Shown here: piece after piece, positions 47,325 through 56,225 of the stretch
How positions within the stretch are numbered: the first letter of the stretch is position 1
How the letters are laid out: every line of letters begins with the position of its first letter
NCBI GenBank assembly: GCA_021806045.1
Contig: JAJZDI010000001.1
Span: forward strand, 132,518 to 196,517
Length of the DNA stretch: 64,000 nucleotides
Direction: 5' to 3'
DNA from: Actinomycetes bacterium
GTDB taxonomy: Bacteria > Actinomycetota > Acidimicrobiia > Acidimicrobiales > RAAP-2
Notes under the pieces: generated by a model
Told to the model about the DNA's origin: nothing
The model's input: the letters and a program-made list of their open reading frames with translations, nothing else
Database searches by the model: none
Program-made: the position numbers and the translations under genes

Positions 47325-48911
47325 TCACCCCGACGGCACCGCGCGGCGCGCGCGGCGCGTGCGGCGGGGGACGACACGGGTGGCGACGAACAGCGCGACC
47401 GACGCGGCGAAGGCAGCCCACGCCACTCCCACCACCACGGGATCGCCGGCGACGAGGAAGCCGGGGTGGGGCACGTCGGCGAAGCACGCCACCGCTGACA
47501 GGATCAGCACCAGGCGCAGGGTCCGGCCCTCCGCCACGATGCCCAGCACGACCAGGGGCCACGTCTCGTACCACGGCCAGATCACCGGGCCGAGGACGAC
47601 GAACGCCAGCAGGCTCCAGCCGAGGGCGTCGACGGCGCCGATGCGCCGGTTCCGGAACAACAGGTGCAGGGTGACGAGGGCCGCGGACCCGAGCGCGACG
47701 GCACGGACGGCCCGTACGATCCCCAGTTGGTGCCCCCCGAGGCCGGCTGCCGACGCCGCATGGGCGATCGCCAGTCCGACCGCCGTCGCCGGGTCGAGCC
47801 ACGACACCACGGTGCCCCCGGTGACCAGCGACCCGATCCACCCCCACCCGAGGGACGAGGCGGCACCGATGACCGCCATCAGCAGCCAGGACAGGACGGT
47901 GGCGCCGGCGATGCCCGCCAGGCGCCGGCGGGTGCCGGCACGGTCACCCGCCCACCACCAGCCGATGAACACGGCGCCGATCAGCGCCGGGGCTTTCACC
48001 TGGCCGGCGAGCGAGCACAGGACGAGGCCCGCCACGTAGTGATGGCGGCGGGCCAGCGCGCAGGCGCCGACCAGCAGCCCCAGCATCAGTGCGTCGTTGT
48101 GGGCGCCCCCCAGGAGGACCAGCAGGACGAGGGGGTTCAGCACCGCCACCGCCAACGCCGTCCCCGGGTCCCTCCCGATCGTCCGGGCCAGCGCCGCCAC
48201 CCCCCAGGCCAGGACGGCGACGCCGACCGCGGCCACCAGCCGGAACCCGACGACGGCCGCCAACAGGTCGTGCCCGGAGGCGTGGACGACCCACCCCGAG
48301 AGGCGCAGCCACGCCGGCCCGTACGGGGTGGTGGCGTGCTGCCAGAGGGGATCCACCAGCCGTGCCAGCGGGTCCGAGCCGAGCGCGGCCGTCCCGTGGG
48401 CGTACGGGTTGATGCCCCGGTCGACCAGGGCACCCTGACCGACGTAGGCGTAGATGTCCCTGCTGAAGAGCGGAGGTGCGAAAAGGACCGGCGCCGCCCA
48501 CGAGACGAGGACGGCCGAGACGGGGAGGACGCCGCCGCCCGGGCGGCGCCGGAGGGTGCGCACGATCTCGAACCACGCGCCCAGCATGAGTGCCATGCCC
48601 GCGTAGACGAGCATGATCCCGAGGAAGCGCGCCGTCGTCGAGCCCGGTGCCGGCGATCCGGTACCGAAGTACCAGGCGCCTGCCGCCTTCAGGGCGAACG
48701 GCGACGCGCCCTGCGAGCTGCCGAGCAGCACGCACAGCGAGCCGACCGTCCCGGCCACCGCCGCCAGGAGTAGGGACACCGGCCGATGCCGGGGGTCCCC
48801 GGCGCTCCCCCCAGTGGCTCTCGACGCCGCCATCACGTGCTGTTCGATGTGGAGCTCCCGGTCACGGGTGGTGGAGGACGTCGGAAGATCCGGCTCCCCG
48901 TCCGCCGGCAT
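47325..48911 (-). CDS. polyprenol-phosphate-mannose-dependent alpha-(1->6) mannosyltransferase-like GT-C protein (MptB-like)
   Basis: Multi-pass membrane glycosyltransferase of about 528 aa. The first extracytoplasmic loop LFSRDIYAYVGQGALVDRG carries the Asp of the GT-C fold; GINPYAHG and GGAHNDALMLGLL are typical of the MptA/MptB group, which extends the mannan backbone of lipomannan and lipoarabinomannan. At least ten hydrophobic segments follow. Two starts are possible, ATG 48911 or ATG 48833 right before the first membrane region; neither has a clear Shine-Dalgarno. A paralogue is encoded at 53383-55071 on the other strand. Confidence 0.82.
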   Translation of the reverse strand: MPADGEPDLPTSSTTRDRELHIEQHVMAASRATGGSAGDPRHRPVSLLLAAVAGTVGSLCVLLGSSQGASPFALKAAGAWYFGTGSPAPGSTTARFLGIMLVYAGMALMLGAWFEIVRTLRRRPGGGVLPVSAVLVSWAAPVLFAPPLFSRDIYAYVGQGALVDRGINPYAHGTAALGSDPLARLVDPLWQHATTPYGPAWLRLSGWVVHASGHDLLAAVVGFRLVAAVGVAVLAWGVAALARTIGRDPGTALAVAVLNPLVLLVLLGGAHNDALMLGLLVGACALARRHHYVAGLVLCSLAGQVKAPALIGAVFIGWWWAGDRAGTRRRLAGIAGATVLSWLLMAVIGAASSLGWGWIGSLVTGGTVVSWLDPATAVGLAIAHAASAAGLGGHQLGIVRAVRAVALGSAALVTLHLLFRNRRIGAVDALGWSLLAFVVLGPVIWPWYETWPLVVLGIVAEGRTLRLVLILSAVACFADVPHPGFLVAGDPVVVGVAWAAFAASVALFVATRVVPRRTRRARRAVPSG

Positions 48912-49005
48912 CGTACGTGATCCCCGCACCGGGCCGGCGTCCGTGGCGCCACGTAGCTGCTCCCGCAGGTCGTGCCGGCGGTGACCGGAAGCTCCGGCCG
49001 GAGCG

Positions 49006-50052
49006 TCAGGCGCCGGTGCAGATGTTCTCGGCCCGGGCGGGATCGAAGCGCTGCCCGTGCTGGGGGAAGAACCAGTCGACCTGTTGGTACATGTACTGGC
49101 CGCCGCACGTCCCGACGTCGAACGCCACGATGGTCGCGGGCTCCTGGGTGCCCTGCGCGAACGCCTGCCCGGGGGCGACGTACTCGCCGATCCCCGTCCC
49201 GGTCGCGGTGGGCCCGCCCCACGAGGTCCAGGCGATGGAGCCGACCGCTCCGGTCGCGTCGCCGCCGTTGGAGAAGGCCGGTGGCCGGACCTGGCCGAAC
49301 CCGGAACCGTGGGCGAGGGCTCCGGCCAGGTGCCCCAGCGTCGGCACGGGCTGCGTCGATGACGGCGGCGGGGTGGAGGAGGTGGCCGTCTCCTGGCGAC
49401 CGGTCGAGCCGGGGACGACCGGGTGGACGTCGAAGGCGGCGCAGTTCCACAACCCCCCGGACGGGTTGGGGCCGTGGGCGTCGACGCGGGTCGACGCCGT
49501 CGTGTTCGGCGGGGTGACCAGCAGCGCCGGATAGACGGGGCACGAGGATGCACCGTTCTGGGGATTGTCGACCGCCTCGACCAGCGCTGAAGCGATCGCG
49601 CCGGGCTGCAGCGGCACCGGCACCGGCGCGGAGGCGCTGTTGGCCAGCCCCCCCAGGTAACCGGAGGCGGTACGTGCCGCCTGGGCCACCTGGTTGCCGG
49701 ACGCATCCAGCCCGGCCACGCCGGGATAGCCGTCGAGCCGGCACGCCGTCCGTCCCGTGTTGGTGAAGAGGATGGTGATGGCGTTGTGCCCGCCGGCAGC
49801 GCCTGACGACCCTGCGGTGACCGCCAGCTCCGAGGCGCTGCAGGGTGGCACCGATCCCGCCGACCCGCTTCCGGCCGACCCGCTTCCCGGTGATCGACCC
49901 ACCGTCGTGGTGGTCGTCGGAGCGGCGCCGGTCGAGGACCCGCCTCGTGGCGTCGCCGATCGCGACGATGCCCCCGTCGTGCACGCCGCCGCCAGGAGGC
50001 CGACCACCGCCAGTACCAGGACCGTCCGCATCCGCCGGTGCACGCTCACCAT
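49006..50052 (-). CDS. DUF4232-containing lipoprotein
   Basis: Exported protein of 348 aa. MVSVHRRMRTVLVLAVVGLLAAAC is a signal peptide with lipobox ending in Cys, followed by a Ser/Thr/Gly-rich linker. The domain starting PPCSASELAVTAG, with ITILFTNTGRTACRLDGYPGV, matches DUF4232, an actinobacterial immunoglobulin-like domain with a disulfide. A C-terminal domain of 150 aa (WNCAAFDVHPVVP, VGTCGGQYMYQQVDWFFPQHG) is not recognised. ATG 50052 has GGGGAGGA upstream. Divergent from the VC0807-like gene. Function unknown. Confidence 0.82.
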   Translation of the reverse strand: MVSVHRRMRTVLVLAVVGLLAAACTTGASSRSATPRGGSSTGAAPTTTTTVGRSPGSGSAGSGSAGSVPPCSASELAVTAGSSGAAGGHNAITILFTNTGRTACRLDGYPGVAGLDASGNQVAQAARTASGYLGGLANSASAPVPVPLQPGAIASALVEAVDNPQNGASSCPVYPALLVTPPNTTASTRVDAHGPNPSGGLWNCAAFDVHPVVPGSTGRQETATSSTPPPSSTQPVPTLGHLAGALAHGSGFGQVRPPAFSNGGDATGAVGSIAWTSWGGPTATGTGIGEYVAPGQAFAQGTQEPATIVAFDVGTCGGQYMYQQVDWFFPQHGQRFDPARAENICTGA

Positions 50053-50236
50053 CGTCGACGTCCTCCCCAAGGTCGTCTCATCCCGCTCGGTGTCCCCAGA
50101 ACCCGAGCAGTCGCCGGTTGCCGGCACACCCATCCTCGCGTACCGCCGGCTATGGGGACCGGAGCCGGGCCGGATGAAGGCGTGCGGCCCGCACCCGATC
50201 CGCCGTACCGTGTGCAGTCGGGGAGGGGAGGACCTG
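50053..50236. promoter_or_regulatory. divergent intergenic region, DUF4232 lipoprotein / VC0807-like gene
   Basis: 184 bases expected to hold both promoters. It ends in a very strong ribosome binding site, GGGAGGGGAGGACCTG, before the GTG at 50237. No clear -10/-35 pair is visible. Confidence 0.35.
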
Positions 50237-51010
50237 GTGGACGAGACCGGTGTCGACGTGACCGTTTCCGGCGGGGGTTCGCCCCGGGTCACCTCACGTG
50301 CACGGGCGGTGATGCCGACGGTCCTGTTCGACATCGTCGGCCCACTGGTCGTGTACTACGTTCTGAAGGGCGCCGGCCTCTCGAATGTCACCGCCCTCGT
50401 GGTGAGCGGGGTGCTGCCCGCCTTCCGGGTGGTGGGCGGGGTGGTGACGCACCGCCGCATCGACGCCATCGGCGTGCTGGTGGTGGCGGGGATCGCGGTG
50501 GGGACGGCCGTCGGCCTGGTGAGCCACAGCGCCCGTCTCGTGCTGCTCGAAGGGGTGGTGCCGACGGCGGTGTTCGCCGTCGTGTGCCTGGGCTCGCTCG
50601 CCACCTCGAGGCCGATGATGTACCGGATCGCGCTCAGCTTCGTCGGTCCCGACACGCCGAGGGGTCGCGAGTTCGTCGACCTCTGGCGCTACGAGGGCTT
50701 CCGGCACGCGTTCCGGGTCGTCACCGTCGTGTGGGGGCTCGCCTACCTGGTCGAAGCGGCAGCGAAGGCGGTGATCGTCTCGTCGATGTCCATCTCGTCG
50801 GCCAAGGCGGTGACCCAGGTCCTCCCCTACGGTGTGGGCGGGGTCGTGGCCCTCTGGAACGTCTGGTACGCCAGGCGTCGCCGGGCCGAGGGTGAACGTC
50901 TCCGGGCCGAGGGTGAACGCCTTCGCGCTGGTGCCGGCACCGGCGCTGGCTCCGGCACCGGCGCTGACTCCGGTGCGTACGCCGAGGAGCCGCCGGTACT
51001 GCCGGCTTGA
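50237..51010 (+). CDS. VC0807-like membrane protein
   Basis: Membrane protein of 257 aa with about six hydrophobic segments, starting FDIVGPLVVYYVLKGAGLSNV and containing VSGVLPAFRVVGGVVTHRRID and GPDTPRGREFVDLWRY. This pattern fits the VC0807 family, of unknown function and distantly related to septation protein A-like proteins. The C-terminal tail carries a duplicated RAEGERL heptad-like repeat and a Gly/Ser/Ala stretch encoded by short DNA repeats (50880-50975). GTG 50237 follows a strong Shine-Dalgarno. Frames open further upstream overlap the divergent gene and are not used. Confidence 0.78.
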   Translation: MDETGVDVTVSGGGSPRVTSRARAVMPTVLFDIVGPLVVYYVLKGAGLSNVTALVVSGVLPAFRVVGGVVTHRRIDAIGVLVVAGIAVGTAVGLVSHSARLVLLEGVVPTAVFAVVCLGSLATSRPMMYRIALSFVGPDTPRGREFVDLWRYEGFRHAFRVVTVVWGLAYLVEAAAKAVIVSSMSISSAKAVTQVLPYGVGGVVALWNVWYARRRRAEGERLRAEGERLRAGAGTGAGSGTGADSGAYAEEPPVLPA

Positions 51011-51083
51011 GTGTCGACGATCCGGCGACCGGCGATCACGGCCGGACCGATCAACCGTGGGACCAGCGACGAAGGAGGCGGTC

Positions 51084-51944
51084 ATGACACAGGCCATCCG
51101 CATCGAGGACGACGGCGGGGTCCGCCACCTCGTGCTCTGCCGGGGCGACCAGTACAACACCATCACCCCCCAGCTCCGGGACGAGCTCGCCGAGTCCCTC
51201 GACGCCGCCGACCGCGACGACCGGGTTCGGGTGATTCTGCTCCGGGCGGAAGGACCGGCCTTCTGCGCCGGCTTCGGGCTCGACTGGTCGACCGCCGGCC
51301 AGGCAGTGATCGACCAGGCGCCGGAGCGGGCGTGGGACTCGGTGGCCGACGTGCGGATGATCTCCACGTTCGGCTCCACCTTCGCCAAGCTGCACACGAT
51401 CTCCAAGCCCACCGTCGCCGCCGTCCAGGGGTGGTGCGTGGCCGGTGGCACCGACATGGTGCTGAACGCCGACATCATCGTCGCCGGTGCGTCGGCCGTC
51501 TTCGGGTACCCACCGGCGCGGGTGTGGGGCATCCCCGAGGCGCCCTGGGTGTGGGTCGCCCGGCTCGGCCTGGAGCGGGCCAAGCGCTACCTGTTCACCG
51601 GCGACGAGATCCCGGCTCCGGTGGCCGCCGAGGTGGGGATGATCCTCGAATGCGTGCCCGACGACGAGCTCGAGGGCCGGGCACGGGAGCTGGCCGGCCG
51701 CATGGCCCTCCTCCCCCTGAACCAGCTGCAGATGCTCAAGTGGTCGCTGAACGAGGTGGCGCGCCACCAGTACGAGCCCGATGCCAGCCGGCTGCTGGGC
51801 TTCATCTTCGACGGCGTGGCACGGCACACCCAGGAGGGGCTGGACTTCGTGGCCCGGGCGGGCGACGTCGGCTGGCGAGAGGCCATCCGCGAGCGTGACC
51901 GCCCCTTCGGCGACTATGGCGAGCGGGGGCGATCCCGGCGCTGA
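51084..51944 (+). CDS. enoyl-CoA hydratase/isomerase (crotonase family)
   Basis: Crotonase-fold protein of 286 aa. GPAFCAGFGLDWST supplies the first oxyanion-hole loop, PTVAAVQGWCVAGGTDMVLNADI the second, and GIPEAPWVWVARLG the second catalytic region with a Glu. The residue equivalent to the first catalytic Glu appears to be Asp (GGTDM), so the reaction may not be simple hydration. It could supply or consume crotonyl-CoA in the C4 route. ATG 51084 follows AAGGAGG (51072-51078). Confidence 0.88.
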   Translation: MTQAIRIEDDGGVRHLVLCRGDQYNTITPQLRDELAESLDAADRDDRVRVILLRAEGPAFCAGFGLDWSTAGQAVIDQAPERAWDSVADVRMISTFGSTFAKLHTISKPTVAAVQGWCVAGGTDMVLNADIIVAGASAVFGYPPARVWGIPEAPWVWVARLGLERAKRYLFTGDEIPAPVAAEVGMILECVPDDELEGRARELAGRMALLPLNQLQMLKWSLNEVARHQYEPDASRLLGFIFDGVARHTQEGLDFVARAGDVGWREAIRERDRPFGDYGERGRSRR

Positions 51945-52185
51945 CGGCACTGCCGGCTCGGCCACAGGACCGTTCCCGCCTCCCACCCCGGTGCGTTGGT
52001 GGGGCGGCGAGCAGCCCCGACCGGAGGCCCCCGGCCGTCCTTCTCCGTCATTCCGGAGACGCCGCTGCGTGATCGATGCTCCGCCCACGGCGCCGGCCAC
52101 CCTCCGGCCGCGACGTGGAGCAGATGGTCGGCGGCAACGCCGCCACGACCGGCCCGGTTCCGGCCGCCGCGTCAGGAGAGGCGGG
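51945..52185. other. convergent intergenic region
   Basis: About 240 bases between the ends of the crotonase gene and the SDR gene. No gene, RNA or strong terminator hairpin was recognised. Confidence 0.4.
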
Positions 52186-53175
52186 TCACCGCCCTGCCAG
52201 GTACCCGTGGTCGCCGAACCACGCCACCGCCCGCTCGATGCTCTCCCGGACCGGTGTCTGGGGGAGCCCCAGCTCGTGTACGGCCTTCGAGCAGTCGTAC
52301 GTCTCTCCCAGGCGGCCGATCTTCACCTCGGAGGCGGTGACGACCGGGTGCTTCTTGGTGAAACGTGACGCCCACTCGTAGACGTGGGCCAGCGACAGGG
52401 CGGCCGCGTAAGGTGCCTTCAGCCTGGGAGCATCGATGCCGGCGGCCTCGGCGATCAGCGTGAAGTACTGGCGGACGGTCAGGTTCTCGTTCCCGAGGAG
52501 GTAGCGCTCGCCGACCGTGCCCCGCGATGCAGCGAGGATGTGGCCGCGGGCGACGTCCTCCACGTCGATCACGTTGACCCACCCCTCCGTGTAGGCCGGC
52601 ATCTTCCCGGACGCGACGTCGATGACCATCTGCCCCGACGAGGTCGGCCTGCGGTCATTGGTGCCGATGACCAGTGTCGGGTTGACGACGACGACGGGCA
52701 GGCCACGAGCTCCCATCTTGAACGCCTCGATCTCGGCCAGGAACTTGGAGATGGAGTAGTGGTCGCCCGTGCTCCAGTAGTTGAAGATGGCTTCCTCGTC
52801 GGACGGCGTGGCTCCGTAGGCTCCCACCGCGTTGTTCGTGCTGGTGTAGACGACCCGGGAGACGTCCGAGCCGAGCGCGGCTCGAAGCGCCGTCCTCGTC
52901 CCCACGACGTTGACCTCGTAGAACTGCGACGGGTCGGGTGCCCAGTGCGAGAAGTGGGCCGCCGCCAGGTACATGGTGTCGCACCCGTCGAGGGCGGTCC
53001 GGATCGACGCCTCGTCCCGGATGTCCCCCGGCACGCGCTCGACGTCGAGGCCGTCGAGATTCCGGGTGTCGCTCGACTGGCGCACGGTGGCCCGCACCTC
53101 GACACCGTCGTCGAGCAGCTGGCGAACGATCGCCGACCCGATGAAACCCGTCGCGCCGATCACCAGTGTCGTCAC
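52186..53175 (-). CDS. NAD-dependent epimerase/dehydratase, dihydroflavonol-reductase-like extended SDR
   Basis: Extended short-chain dehydrogenase of 329 aa. The NAD(P)-binding motif is VIGATGFIGSAIVRQLL, the VPGDIRDEASIRTAL and YEVNVVGTRTAL segments follow, and the active site is YTSTNNAVG...YSISKFLAE with the Y-x3-K pair. It resembles dihydroflavonol 4-reductase / HpnA-like enzymes acting on sugars or steroids; substrate unknown. The GTG start lies 7 nt after TACGAT (53183-53188, reverse strand). Divergent from the mannosyltransferase gene. Confidence 0.85.
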   Translation of the reverse strand: MTTLVIGATGFIGSAIVRQLLDDGVEVRATVRQSSDTRNLDGLDVERVPGDIRDEASIRTALDGCDTMYLAAAHFSHWAPDPSQFYEVNVVGTRTALRAALGSDVSRVVYTSTNNAVGAYGATPSDEEAIFNYWSTGDHYSISKFLAEIEAFKMGARGLPVVVVNPTLVIGTNDRRPTSSGQMVIDVASGKMPAYTEGWVNVIDVEDVARGHILAASRGTVGERYLLGNENLTVRQYFTLIAEAAGIDAPRLKAPYAAALSLAHVYEWASRFTKKHPVVTASEVKIGRLGETYDCSKAVHELGLPQTPVRESIERAVAWFGDHGYLAGR

Positions 53176-53254
53176 CGTGACGATCGTAGGTCGGGTGCCC
53201 GGTCACCTGCCGCCGGCCCCGCCCACCGGGGGCGATGGCGCCCGAGCCCCGGTC

Positions 53255-53275
53255 GACGTTACAATGACGTTACGG
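53255..53275 (+). promoter_or_regulatory. GACGTTAC direct repeat with embedded -10
   Basis: GACGTTAC occurs at 53255-53262 and 53266-53273 (11-base period), with TACAAT at 53260-53265 as a candidate -10 box between the copies. TGACGTTACGG (53265-53275) is identical to 43880-43890 upstream of the gtrA-like gene. The downstream gene starts about 110 bases later. Confidence 0.5.
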
Positions 53276-53382
53276 AAATGTCGTGGGCGTGACCCGGGTC
53301 GGCGGGCCGCCGGAGCAGCGTCGATCGTGCGGGCCGAGTCCGGGCGATCTGCACCCCGAGTTCGAGGAGACCTGTCGTCCCG

Positions 53383-55071
53383 ATGGCCGTCGACCCCCTG
53401 GGCAACGAGCTTGACCCCGCTCCCGTTCTGGTCCGTGACCGGAACGCGGGCGCACCCCGTGGCCGACTGATCGACGCGGTGCGGCTGGTTGTCGAGCAGG
53501 TGCTGGCGTTGGTCGGGTTCGCCCGAGCCCGAGTCGGTCAGCGCATCCTTCCCGATCCGGCACCCGCCGTCGGCGGATCGGGCGGCGCCATCCCGCGAGG
53601 CCTGGTACTACGGCCGGCACTGCTCGGGTTCGCCGCGCTGGTGGCCATCGTGGTGGGCGACTCGTTGCCGAGCTCGCCGTTCAAGTTCGAGATGCCGGGG
53701 GCGTGGTTCTTCGGGACGCCGTCCTCGGGAGGTGCGAGCGGTTGGGGCGTCTACTTCGTGCTCGTCGCCGTCTACGGGGGGCTCCTCCTGCTGATGCGGG
53801 TGTGGTGGGGCATGGTCCGCCTCTACACCCGCTGCCCCGGCGCCTCCATGCGTTCGATGTGGTGGACGTTCGCCCTGTGGGCCCTCCCCATGCTGGTGGT
53901 CGCCCCCCTCTTCAGCCGGGACGTCTACTCCTACGCTGCCCAGGGGGAGATGGTCAGCCGGCACCTGAACCCCTATCTGAACGGCCCGTTCCAGCTCGGG
54001 AACAACTCGTACACGGCGCCGGTCGATCCCCTCTGGGGCAACGCCCCCGCCCCCTACGGACCGCTGTTCCTGCAGATGGCCGGGTTCTTCGCCCAGATCA
54101 GCTTCCACCACGAGCTGGTGACGGTGGTGCTGCTCCGGCTGTCGGCACTTGCCGGGGTCGTCCTCATCGCGGTGTGCGTACCCCGCCTGGCCCGGCACTA
54201 CAAGCGGGACAGCGCGCAGCTCTTCACGCTCATGGTCCTGAACCCGGTGGTCATCCTCCATCTGATCGGCGGTGCCCACAACGACGCCCTGATGCTGGGT
54301 CTCCTCGTGGCGGGGATCACCTTCGCAAAGGAGAAGCGGCCGGTGGTCGCGGTGCTCCTCTGCACGCTGGCCACGGCCATCAAGGCGCCGGCTGCCCTGG
54401 GCGTGGTCTACGTGGGGTGGACGTGGCTCGGCGCCCAGGCGTCGTTCCGGGAACGGATCCGGCCCATGGTGACGGCCGGCCTGATGAGCCTGGGGCTGCT
54501 CGGGTTCCTGTCCATCGAGAGCGGGCTCGGGTGGGGGTGGGTCTTCAACCTGGGCACACCGGGGGTGGTCAAGTCCTGGTTGGCGCCGACGACCGAGCTC
54601 GGCTTCATCGGCACGGACGTGGCCCACTTCTTCCACGTCGCCATCTCGATGAACACGATGGTCTCGGCCACCCGTGCCGTGGGCCTGCTCGGCGCGGTGG
54701 TCGTGGGTGCCTGGCTTCTGTGGAACAGCGATCGCGTGGGGACGTTGAAGGCCATCGGCGTGACCCTCCTCGCCGTGGTGCTCCTCGGACCCGTCGATCA
54801 GCCCTGGTACCTGTCGTGGGGGCTGGTGCTCCTGGCCCCGGTGGCGGTGGGCCGGCTCCGGAGCGTCGTCATCGGGCTGTCCATCTTCACCGCCTTCCTC
54901 GAGTTGCCAGGTGCCACCCAGCTCCTGGCGGACCTGGTGCACGGCGACCCGCTGTCGATCGCCCTCACCCTGCTGTGGCTGCTCGTCATCCTCACCGTGC
55001 CCCTGGCCGCGTGGGAGCACCGAAGCGACATCGCCCGCCTGGGCCATCCCGTGCCCGCTGACGCCTCCTGA
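53383..55071 (+). CDS. polyprenol-phosphate-mannose-dependent mannosyltransferase-like GT-C protein (MptB-like)
   Basis: Multi-pass membrane glycosyltransferase of 562 aa. LFSRDVYSYAAQGEMVSRHLNPYLNG is the catalytic first loop with Asp, DPLWGNAPAPYGPLFLQMAG follows, and LIGGAHNDALMLGLLVAG is the second signature of MptA/MptB. An N-terminal cytoplasmic stretch of about 75 aa precedes the first helix. Likely role: polymerising mannose from a polyprenyl carrier in the envelope. GAGGAG is about 15 bases before the ATG. It shares a direct-repeat motif with the gtrA-like gene, hinting at common control. Confidence 0.85.
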   Translation: MAVDPLGNELDPAPVLVRDRNAGAPRGRLIDAVRLVVEQVLALVGFARARVGQRILPDPAPAVGGSGGAIPRGLVLRPALLGFAALVAIVVGDSLPSSPFKFEMPGAWFFGTPSSGGASGWGVYFVLVAVYGGLLLLMRVWWGMVRLYTRCPGASMRSMWWTFALWALPMLVVAPLFSRDVYSYAAQGEMVSRHLNPYLNGPFQLGNNSYTAPVDPLWGNAPAPYGPLFLQMAGFFAQISFHHELVTVVLLRLSALAGVVLIAVCVPRLARHYKRDSAQLFTLMVLNPVVILHLIGGAHNDALMLGLLVAGITFAKEKRPVVAVLLCTLATAIKAPAALGVVYVGWTWLGAQASFRERIRPMVTAGLMSLGLLGFLSIESGLGWGWVFNLGTPGVVKSWLAPTTELGFIGTDVAHFFHVAISMNTMVSATRAVGLLGAVVVGAWLLWNSDRVGTLKAIGVTLLAVVLLGPVDQPWYLSWGLVLLAPVAVGRLRSVVIGLSIFTAFLELPGATQLLADLVHGDPLSIALTLLWLLVILTVPLAAWEHRSDIARLGHPVPADAS

Positions 55072-55119
55072 CCAGCCCGCTCCCGCTCCGACCCCCGGTC
55101 CGGGGGCAAGCCGTGCCGA

Positions 55120-55608
55120 TCAGAGCATCCGCTGGAGGACGGTGACGTCGAGCCACCGGCCGAACTTCCGCCCCACCTCCCGCTCGGTCCCGACCAGTTC
55201 GAACCCGCAGGTGCGGTGGAGCCCGATGGACGCGTCGTTGGTCTCGCCGATCCGCGCGATCACCGAATGGAAGCCGTGTGCCGTGGCCCTGGCCAGCAGC
55301 TCCTCCAGCAGGGCCCGCCCGACTCCGGTCCGCCGGGAGGACGCGTCCACGTAGACGGAGTCCTCGACGGTGGTCCGGTAGGCGGCTCGGTCCCGGTAGG
55401 GGGAGATCGAAGCGAACCCGGTGACCGTGCCGTCGTCGTCCACGGCCACCACCGCCGTGTAGGCCCCCTGGTGTGCGTCCATCCACGCCTCCTGGTCGCC
55501 GGCTGACCGCGTGACCAGGTCGAACGTGGCCGTGGAGGTGGTGACCGCCGCGTTGTAGATGGCGCGGATGGCCTCGGCGTCGGGACCCGTGGCCGGACGG
55601 ACGTGCAT
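55120..55608 (-). CDS. GNAT acetyltransferase, phosphinothricin acetyltransferase-like
   Basis: GNAT enzyme of 162 aa. VRPATGPDAEAIRAIYNAAVTTSTATFD at the start, EDSVYVDASSRRTGVGRALLEELL as the acetyl-CoA-binding motif A, and IGLHRTCGFELVGTEREVGRKFGRWLDV at the end match the phosphinothricin / methionine sulfoximine N-acetyltransferase group. It may detoxify amino-acid analogues; other amine substrates are possible. ATG 55608 lies 6 nt after TACGAT (55615-55620, reverse strand). Confidence 0.88.
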   Translation of the reverse strand: MHVRPATGPDAEAIRAIYNAAVTTSTATFDLVTRSAGDQEAWMDAHQGAYTAVVAVDDDGTVTGFASISPYRDRAAYRTTVEDSVYVDASSRRTGVGRALLEELLARATAHGFHSVIARIGETNDASIGLHRTCGFELVGTEREVGRKFGRWLDVTVLQRML

Positions 55609-55698
55609 CGCACGATCGTACCGACCGGACCGGCCGGCTCCGGGGAGGGCGCATGTGCCCGGCCGTGCTCCGACGTGCCGGCCGTCCCTGGTCCGGGC

Positions 55699-55704
55699 TA
55701 TGAT
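55699..55704 (+). promoter_or_regulatory. -10 element for tRNA-Thr / tRNA-Met / rpmG
   Basis: TATGAT at 55699-55704 would start transcription near 55711, 24 bases before tRNA-Thr. No convincing -35 sequence. Confidence 0.4.
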
Positions 55705-55734
55705 CATCAGTCCGCGCCCCGACAGGGGTGCTGG

Positions 55735-55807
55735 GCCCCCTTAGCTCAGTCGGCAGAGCACAGCCATGGTAAGGCTGGTGTCGTCGGTTCGATTCCGACA
55801 GGGGGCT
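55735..55807 (+). tRNA. tRNA-Thr (anticodon GGT)
   Basis: Acceptor GCCCCCT pairs with AGGGGGC, D-arm AGCTCAGTCGGCAGAGC, anticodon stem CAGCC/GGCTG with loop ATGGTAA (GGT), T-arm TCGGTTCGATTCCGA. 73 nt; CCA not encoded. Confidence 0.95.
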
Positions 55808-55814
55808 CGCCCGT

Positions 55815-55891
55815 GGCGGCGTAGCTCAGTTGGTCAGAGCACACGGCTCATAATCGTGGGGTCGCCGGTTCGAGTCCGGCCGCCGCTACCA
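55815..55891 (+). tRNA. tRNA-Met (anticodon CAT)
   Basis: Acceptor GGCGGCG pairs with CGCCGCT (G-U at the terminal pair), anticodon loop CTCATAA (CAT), T-arm CCGGTTCGAGTCCGG, and encoded CCA (55889-55891). The paired 1-72 position argues for an elongator rather than an initiator tRNA. Confidence 0.93.
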
Positions 55892-55984
55892 CCCTCGGGA
55901 GATCGGGTTCCGGGCCGGCACGGCCAGGTTCCCAGGGATCGGACCGGTCGCCGACCGGCCGGCGAACGTAGGAAGGAGGCCATC

Positions 55985-56149
55985 GTGGCCAAGAACGAGA
56001 AGCGAGTGCAGGTCACCCTGGCCTGCGAAGAGTGCAAGCGGCGGAACTACATCACCACCAAGAACAAGCTGAACGACCGCGAGCGGATCGAGATGCAGAA
56101 GTTCTGCCGGTGGGACCGCCGCCACACGCTCCACAAGGAGACCCGCTAG
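55985..56149 (+). CDS. rpmG: 50S ribosomal protein L33
   Basis: Ribosomal protein of 54 aa. [23 protein letters not shown] and [18 protein letters not shown] fit L33 along its length. The first zinc pair (CEEC) and one further Cys (FCRWD) are present, but the fourth Cys of the usual C-x2-C is Asp, so zinc binding may be incomplete. GTG 55985 is preceded by GGAAGGAGGCC. It sits between tRNA-Met and tRNA-Trp as in many actinobacteria. Confidence 0.95.
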   Translation: MAKNEKRVQVTLACEECKRRNYITTKNKLNDRERIEMQKFCRWDRRHTLHKETR

Positions 56150-56225
56150 GTCCAGGGCGGGTGCCCTCCGTTCCAGCCACCGGGCTGGGGACGGGCCGGC
56201 CCCGGAGCGCCCGACCACCGGGTGC

